A stretch of DNA of 64,000 nt. Origin: Fimenecus sp045631225. Its GTDB lineage: Bacteria > Bacillota > Clostridia > Oscillospirales > Acutalibacteraceae. Each line of letters starts with the position of its first letter. Position 1 is the first letter of the stretch. The stretch spans positions 20,455 to 84,454 of the forward strand of contig JAZQUG010000009.1 in assembly GCA_045631225.1 (NCBI GenBank), written 5' to 3'. The position numbers and the translations under genes were made by a program. Of this stretch, positions 60,490 to 64,000 are shown piece after piece. The notes under the pieces were generated by a model. The model was not told the origin of the DNA. It ran no database searches and saw only the letters and a list, made by a program, of their open reading frames with translations.

Positions 60490-61638
60490 TTACATAAGTG
60501 ATAGATAAAGTTCTTTGATTTCTTCAACGCTTGTATCTCTTGGGTTACCGGGACGACAAGCATCATCAAATGCAGACTGTGAAAGGAAGTCAACATCTTC
60601 TGCCTTTACGATTTCCTTAAGGTCTGTTGGGATACCAACATCAACTGAAAGCTGTTTAACAGCATCAATTGCAGCCTTTCTTGCATCTTCAAGGCTCATA
60701 GCATCAACGCCATCAACGCCCATAGCCTTTGCAATATCTCTGTACTTTTCACCTGTTGCAGGAGCGTTGTATTCCATAACCGTCGGAAGAATAATAGCAT
60801 TTGCAACACCATGTGGTGTATCGTAAAGAGCACCAAGAGGATGAGCCATTGAATGAACGATACCGAGGCCAACATTACTGAAGCCCATACCGGCAACGTA
60901 CTGTCCGAGAGCCATTCCCTCTCTGCCTTCATCTGTATTTTCAACTGCACCACGAAGTGATTTTGCGATAATTTCAATAGCCTTGATATGGAACATATCT
61001 GAAAGTTCCCAAGCACCCTTTGTGATGTAACCTTCAATAGCGTGAGTAAGAGCATCCATACCTGTTGCTGCTGTAAGTCCCTTTGGCATTGAAGCCATCA
61101 TATCAGGGTCAACAACTGCAACCACAGGAATATCGTGAACATCAACACAAACCATTTTTCTGTCCTTTTCAACGTCTGTGATAACATAGTTAATTGTAAC
61201 TTCTGCTGCTGTACCTGCTGTTGTAGGAACTGCGATAATTGGCACACAAGGGTTCTTTGTTGGTGCAACACCTTCAAGTGAACGAACATCTGAAAATTCC
61301 GGATTTGTGATAATAATACCGATTGCTTTTGCAGTGTCCATTGAGGAACCGCCACCAATTGCTACGATACAATCTGTACCTGCATTCTTGAATGCCTCTA
61401 CACCAGTCTGAACATTTTCGATTGTTGGGTTTGGTTTAATATTTGAATAGATTTCGTATGGGATTTCTGCATTATCAAGGATATCTGTTACCTTTTTTGT
61501 AACACCGAATTTGATAAGGTCAGGGTCAGAGCAAACGAATGCTTTTTTAAAGCCTCTTGCCTTTATTTCGTCAGCAATAGCACTGATAGCACCTTTGCCA
61601 TGATAAGATGTTTCGTTAAGTACAAAACGATTTGCCAT
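60490..61638 (-). CDS. Iron-containing alcohol dehydrogenase, FucO (lactaldehyde reductase) type
   Basis: A 382-residue group III alcohol dehydrogenase using NAD(H) and an Fe(II) ion. It is close to E. coli FucO along its length: MANRFVLNETSYHGKGA at the start, IGGGSSMDTAKAIGI, EVTINYVITDVEK, DALTHAIEGYITKGAW and HSMAHPLGALYDTPHGVAN with the metal histidines. FucO reduces lactaldehyde to 1,2-propanediol. Here the neighbours are mtnA, a nucleoside phosphorylase and a deaminase, so the aldehyde may come from their pathway instead. GGAGG precedes the ATG. Confidence 0.93.
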   Translation of the reverse strand: MANRFVLNETSYHGKGAISAIADEIKARGFKKAFVCSDPDLIKFGVTKKVTDILDNAEIPYEIYSNIKPNPTIENVQTGVEAFKNAGTDCIVAIGGGSSMDTAKAIGIIITNPEFSDVRSLEGVAPTKNPCVPIIAVPTTAGTAAEVTINYVITDVEKDRKMVCVDVHDIPVVAVVDPDMMASMPKGLTAATGMDALTHAIEGYITKGAWELSDMFHIKAIEIIAKSLRGAVENTDEGREGMALGQYVAGMGFSNVGLGIVHSMAHPLGALYDTPHGVANAIILPTVMEYNAPATGEKYRDIAKAMGVDGVDAMSLEDARKAAIDAVKQLSVDVGIPTDLKEIVKAEDVDFLSQSAFDDACRPGNPRDTSVEEIKELYLSLM

Positions 61639-61655
61639 AATAATTTACCTCCATA

Positions 61656-61671
61656 GTCAGATAAGTCTGAC
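61656..61671 (-). promoter_or_regulatory. Operator-like palindrome in the alcohol dehydrogenase leader
   Basis: GTCAGA-CTTA-TCTGAC is a perfect inverted repeat between the -10 box and the SD, placed to block transcription when bound. No regulator gene adjoins it. Confidence 0.6.
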
Positions 61672-61688
61672 AAAAATTTAACAATATT

Positions 61689-61741
61689 ATTATACAATAA
61701 ATCCTCCGATTTTTCAAGTGTAATACGGAGGATTTTATCAT
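61689..61741 (-). promoter_or_regulatory. Alcohol dehydrogenase promoter overlapping the mtnA terminator
   Basis: TTGAAA (61712-61717) and TATAAT (61689-61694) have a 17-bp spacer. The -35 box lies in the loop of an AAATCCTCCG / CGGAGGATTT hairpin (61698-61737) that follows the mtnA stop. Confidence 0.75.
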
Positions 61742-62776
61742 TTAAATATAGTTTTTTATTTCATCAGGATGAATTACACCTTTTTCGGTAATAAATGCTG
61801 TAATCAAAGAATTGTCAGTCACATCAAATGAAGGATTTAATGTTTTTACATTTTGCGGAATCATTGGTTTCTCGTACCACATATCCCCTATTTCATTGCC
61901 ATCTCGCATTTCGATTACGATATCTTCACCTGTTTTTATATTTTTATCAAATGTTGAAAATGGCATACACACATAAAATGGAATGTTGTAATGCTTTGCG
62001 AGGATTGCTACACCGCTTGTACCTATTTTATTGGCAGTATCACCATTGAGTGCCACTCTGTCGCAACCTACTAAAACTGCATCCACAAGGTTATTTTTCA
62101 TTACGAAAGATGCCATATTATCACAGATAACGGTTGTGTCAACACCGGCATCACAAAGTTCAAAAGCAGTAAGCCTTGCGCCTTGTAAAAGCGGTCTTGT
62201 TTCGTCTGCAAAAACCTTTATATTATGTCCTTTTTCTTTTGCAATATATACAGGTGAAAGTGCAGTACCATACTTTACGGTACCAAGACGTCCTGCATTA
62301 CAATGGGTTAAAATTGAGTTGCAATTCTTAAGAATTTCAGCACCATATTCGCCGATTTTATGACAAATTGCAATATCATCCTCAATCATCTGAAGAGCTT
62401 TGTTTGTAAGAGTTTCTTTAAAAGTCTCTGCGTTGCACGTTCCGGCAACTTTCAGCATTTCTTCAGTTGCCCACTTAAGGTTTACTGCAGTCGGTCGGCA
62501 AAGAACAAGTTTTTCTGCATAATCCTTTAATTCAGCAAAAAGAGCTTCATATGTAATAGCATCGCTTTTATTCATAAGCACTGCCAATGAGATTGCCGTA
62601 AATACACCAATAGCAGGCGCTCCACGAACTTTCAAAAGCTTAATAGCATCGAAAATTTCCTGATAATCATCAGTAAATATTTCTTCATATTCGTTTGGCA
62701 AAAGTGTCTGGTCAATAAATACTGCTTTATTATTGACAGTATCAAACCCAACTGTTGCACCACTCAAAAATGACAT
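61742..62776 (-). CDS. mtnA: S-methyl-5-thioribose-1-phosphate isomerase (MtnA family)
   Basis: A 344-residue aldose-ketose isomerase for methylthioribose-1-phosphate, which also acts on 5-deoxyribose-1-phosphate in known DHAP-shunt bacteria. Family segments are LKVRGAPAIGVFTAISLAV near 48-66, ILTHCNAGRLGTVKYGTAL near 158 with the catalytic Cys, RPLLQGARLTAFEL, and VGCDRVALNGDTANKIGT near 235-252 with the catalytic Asp. The start shares a base with the phosphorylase stop (TGATG), so they are coupled. MtnK or MtnB-type genes are absent from the visible part. Confidence 0.93.
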   Translation of the reverse strand: MSFLSGATVGFDTVNNKAVFIDQTLLPNEYEEIFTDDYQEIFDAIKLLKVRGAPAIGVFTAISLAVLMNKSDAITYEALFAELKDYAEKLVLCRPTAVNLKWATEEMLKVAGTCNAETFKETLTNKALQMIEDDIAICHKIGEYGAEILKNCNSILTHCNAGRLGTVKYGTALSPVYIAKEKGHNIKVFADETRPLLQGARLTAFELCDAGVDTTVICDNMASFVMKNNLVDAVLVGCDRVALNGDTANKIGTSGVAILAKHYNIPFYVCMPFSTFDKNIKTGEDIVIEMRDGNEIGDMWYEKPMIPQNVKTLNPSFDVTDNSLITAFITEKGVIHPDEIKNYI

Positions 62777-63579
62777 CAGAATTCACCTACTATTTCAGTA
62801 ATAAGTCTTTGCATTTCTTCACTTTTTTGTCTGCCTATTGTAAGAACTTCCTCTTCAGTGAGTCTTTCACCTGAAAGTCCTGCTGCTTTATTGGAAATCA
62901 GTGAGAATCCAAGAACATCTATACCACAATGATTTGCAGCAATTACTTCCTGAACAGTTGACATACCAACTGTATCTGCACCAAGCACTCTAAATGCACG
63001 AATTTCGGCAGGAGTTTCATAAGACGGTCCTGTACAACCAATATATACACCCTTCTGAAGTTTCATTCCTAGCTTTTGTGCACAATTGAATGCGATTTCA
63101 CGAAGCTCAGGTGAATATCCGTAGGTCATATCAGGGAAACGGCAACCAAAACGGTCATCATTTTTTCCGATAAGACAGTTTCTGCCTGTAAAATTAATGT
63201 GGTCAGTAATCACCATAATGTCACCCACATCAAAGTTCTCGTTAATGCCACCTGCTGCATTTGTAACAATAAGTTTTTTAACCCCCATCATTTTCATAAC
63301 ACGGATTGGCATTACAACATTTTCTACAGGATAACCCTCATAAAGGTGAATTCTGCCTTGCATACACATAACCTTTTTACCATTAAGTATACCAAAAACA
63401 AATCTGCCAACATGACCAGGTGCTGTTGATACAGGAAAATCAGGGATATCGGCATAATCAACAAACTGTGGATTTTCAATTTTTTCGCCGAGAGTTCCAA
63501 GTCCACTACCTAAAATGATACCGATTTCAAAGTCACCGGTAATTTTTGATTTTATAAATTCAACTGCCTTTGTAATCAT
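62776..63579 (-). CDS. Purine nucleoside phosphorylase, trimeric type
   Basis: A 267-residue phosphorylase that splits purine nucleosides with phosphate to base and sugar-1-phosphate. LGSGLGTLGEKI is the phosphate loop, with GRIHLYEGYP, VTNAAGGINENF, GPSYETPAEIRAFRVLGADTVGMSTVQE and SLISNKAAG, whose Asn is the 6-oxopurine-type determinant. That fits inosine-like substrates such as the deaminated form of methylthioadenosine or deoxyadenosine. Its ATG overlaps the deaminase stop as ATGA. The gene is sandwiched between deaminase and mtnA. Confidence 0.93.
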   Translation of the reverse strand: MITKAVEFIKSKITGDFEIGIILGSGLGTLGEKIENPQFVDYADIPDFPVSTAPGHVGRFVFGILNGKKVMCMQGRIHLYEGYPVENVVMPIRVMKMMGVKKLIVTNAAGGINENFDVGDIMVITDHINFTGRNCLIGKNDDRFGCRFPDMTYGYSPELREIAFNCAQKLGMKLQKGVYIGCTGPSYETPAEIRAFRVLGADTVGMSTVQEVIAANHCGIDVLGFSLISNKAAGLSGERLTEEEVLTIGRQKSEEMQRLITEIVGEF

Positions 63580-64000
63580 TGTGCATTAACCTCTTTTACC
63601 ACTTCGCGTACAAGACGACTAACTTCATATCCCATTCTTTCAACATCAATAGTTGTGAACTCACCATTTTTATAAAGGACCTCACCATCAACCATTGTAA
63701 GCACCACATTACTCTTATTTGCTGAATAAACGAGATTATTAAGAATATCAAAATCAGGATACATATTTGGTGTTGTCATATCAAGAACAATCAAATCGGC
63801 TTTATTGCCAACCTTTATTACACCGCAATCGTTTCTTCCCTGTGCTTTATATCCATTAACGGTAGCCATTCTGTAAATATCCTGAGGAGTCACGATATCC
63901 GCCTTATTATTTACACTCTTTGGTAAAAGTGCAGCAAGATACATTTCTCGCATAATATCAAGTCCGTTATTACTTGCGGCAGAGTCAGTACCGATACCGA
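63576..64000 (-). CDS. Amidohydrolase, MTA/SAH deaminase type (C-terminal part)
   Basis: The frame continues through the window end, so only about 140 C-terminal residues are visible. It includes GIGTDSAASNNGLDIMREM, the conserved metal-binding Asp region of S-adenosylhomocysteine/methylthioadenosine deaminases and their TRZ/ATZ relatives, followed by VGNKADLIVLDM, the usual C-terminal beta-domain mark. It would deaminate the 6-amino group of adenosine derivatives to inosine derivatives. It is coupled to the phosphorylase by an ATGA overlap. An internal ATG at 63953 is not the true start. Confidence 0.88.
   Translation of the reverse strand, partial: GIGTDSAASNNGLDIMREMYLAALLPKSVNNKADIVTPQDIYRMATVNGYKAQGRNDCGVIKVGNKADLIVLDMTTPNMYPDFDILNNLVYSANKSNVVLTMVDGEVLYKNGEFTTIDVERMGYEVSRLVREVVKEVNAQ

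Overview
The window reads as chromosomal DNA of a low-GC, anaerobic Clostridia-type Firmicute, most like gut Oscillospirales/Ruminococcaceae. The reasons are a Gram-positive dcw cluster, T-box and TPP leader RNAs, ferredoxin-linked 2-oxoacid chemistry, an IscR-like Rrf2 regulator, sigma-A promoters with TTGACA-17-TATAAT spacing, strong SD sites, and many short GC-rich palindromes between genes. No rRNA, prophage, transposase or CRISPR array is visible. Most genes lie on the minus strand, so transcription mostly runs from high to low coordinates.

Layout. 1-8.7 kb: division and cell wall cluster (mraZ, rsmH, ftsL-like, PASTA penicillin-binding protein, murE, murF, mraY, and ftsW cut by the window start). 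8.8-16.6 kb: pyrophosphatase and pncB, a nitroreductase, a secreted GH95-type glycosidase, an isolated hisH-hisF pair and a NagD-like phosphatase. 16.6-27.9 kb: the metabolic centre of interest. A phenylacetate-CoA ligase and an ACT-domain protein lie behind a T-box leader with an apparent Phe specifier. Next come a TPP-riboswitch thiamin salvage operon (thiW-thiM-thiE-thiD), then iorA/iorB and a second acyl/aryl-CoA ligase divergent from a sodium:solute symporter. Together these could take up an aryl acetate, activate it and reductively carboxylate it to the 2-oxoacid, which is phenylalanine synthesis from phenylacetate.

27.9-31.5 kb: two TIM-barrel enzymes, a secreted glycerophosphodiesterase, and tRNA-Tyr/tRNA-Thr followed by two tandem ~194-bp units that each end in a copy of the tRNA-Tyr 3' end. 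31.7-37 kb: three tandem FemABX transferases and membrane proteins. 37-40.6 kb: glnA, an sdpR-sdpI pair with a perfect 25-bp operator, and a LytTR-DUF3021 pair. 40.8-47.9 kb: an Rrf2-led Fe-S/sulfur/one-carbon run (rrf2, MetH activation protein, metH, nifS, nifU, nadA, mnmA). 48-49.7 kb: a membrane-tethered MerR regulator flanked by inverted copies of an intergenic repeat.

49.7-52.7 kb: small membrane and secreted proteins with a TetR regulator. 52.8-60.3 kb: greA-lysS and an ftsE-ftsX-M23 peptidase-S41 protease division/hydrolase operon. 60.4-64 kb: a FucO-like alcohol dehydrogenase beside mtnA, a purine nucleoside phosphorylase and an MTA/SAH-type deaminase (cut by the window end). This resembles a salvage route for 5'-methylthioadenosine or 5'-deoxyadenosine. 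All calls were made by reading the sequence; no database search was run.
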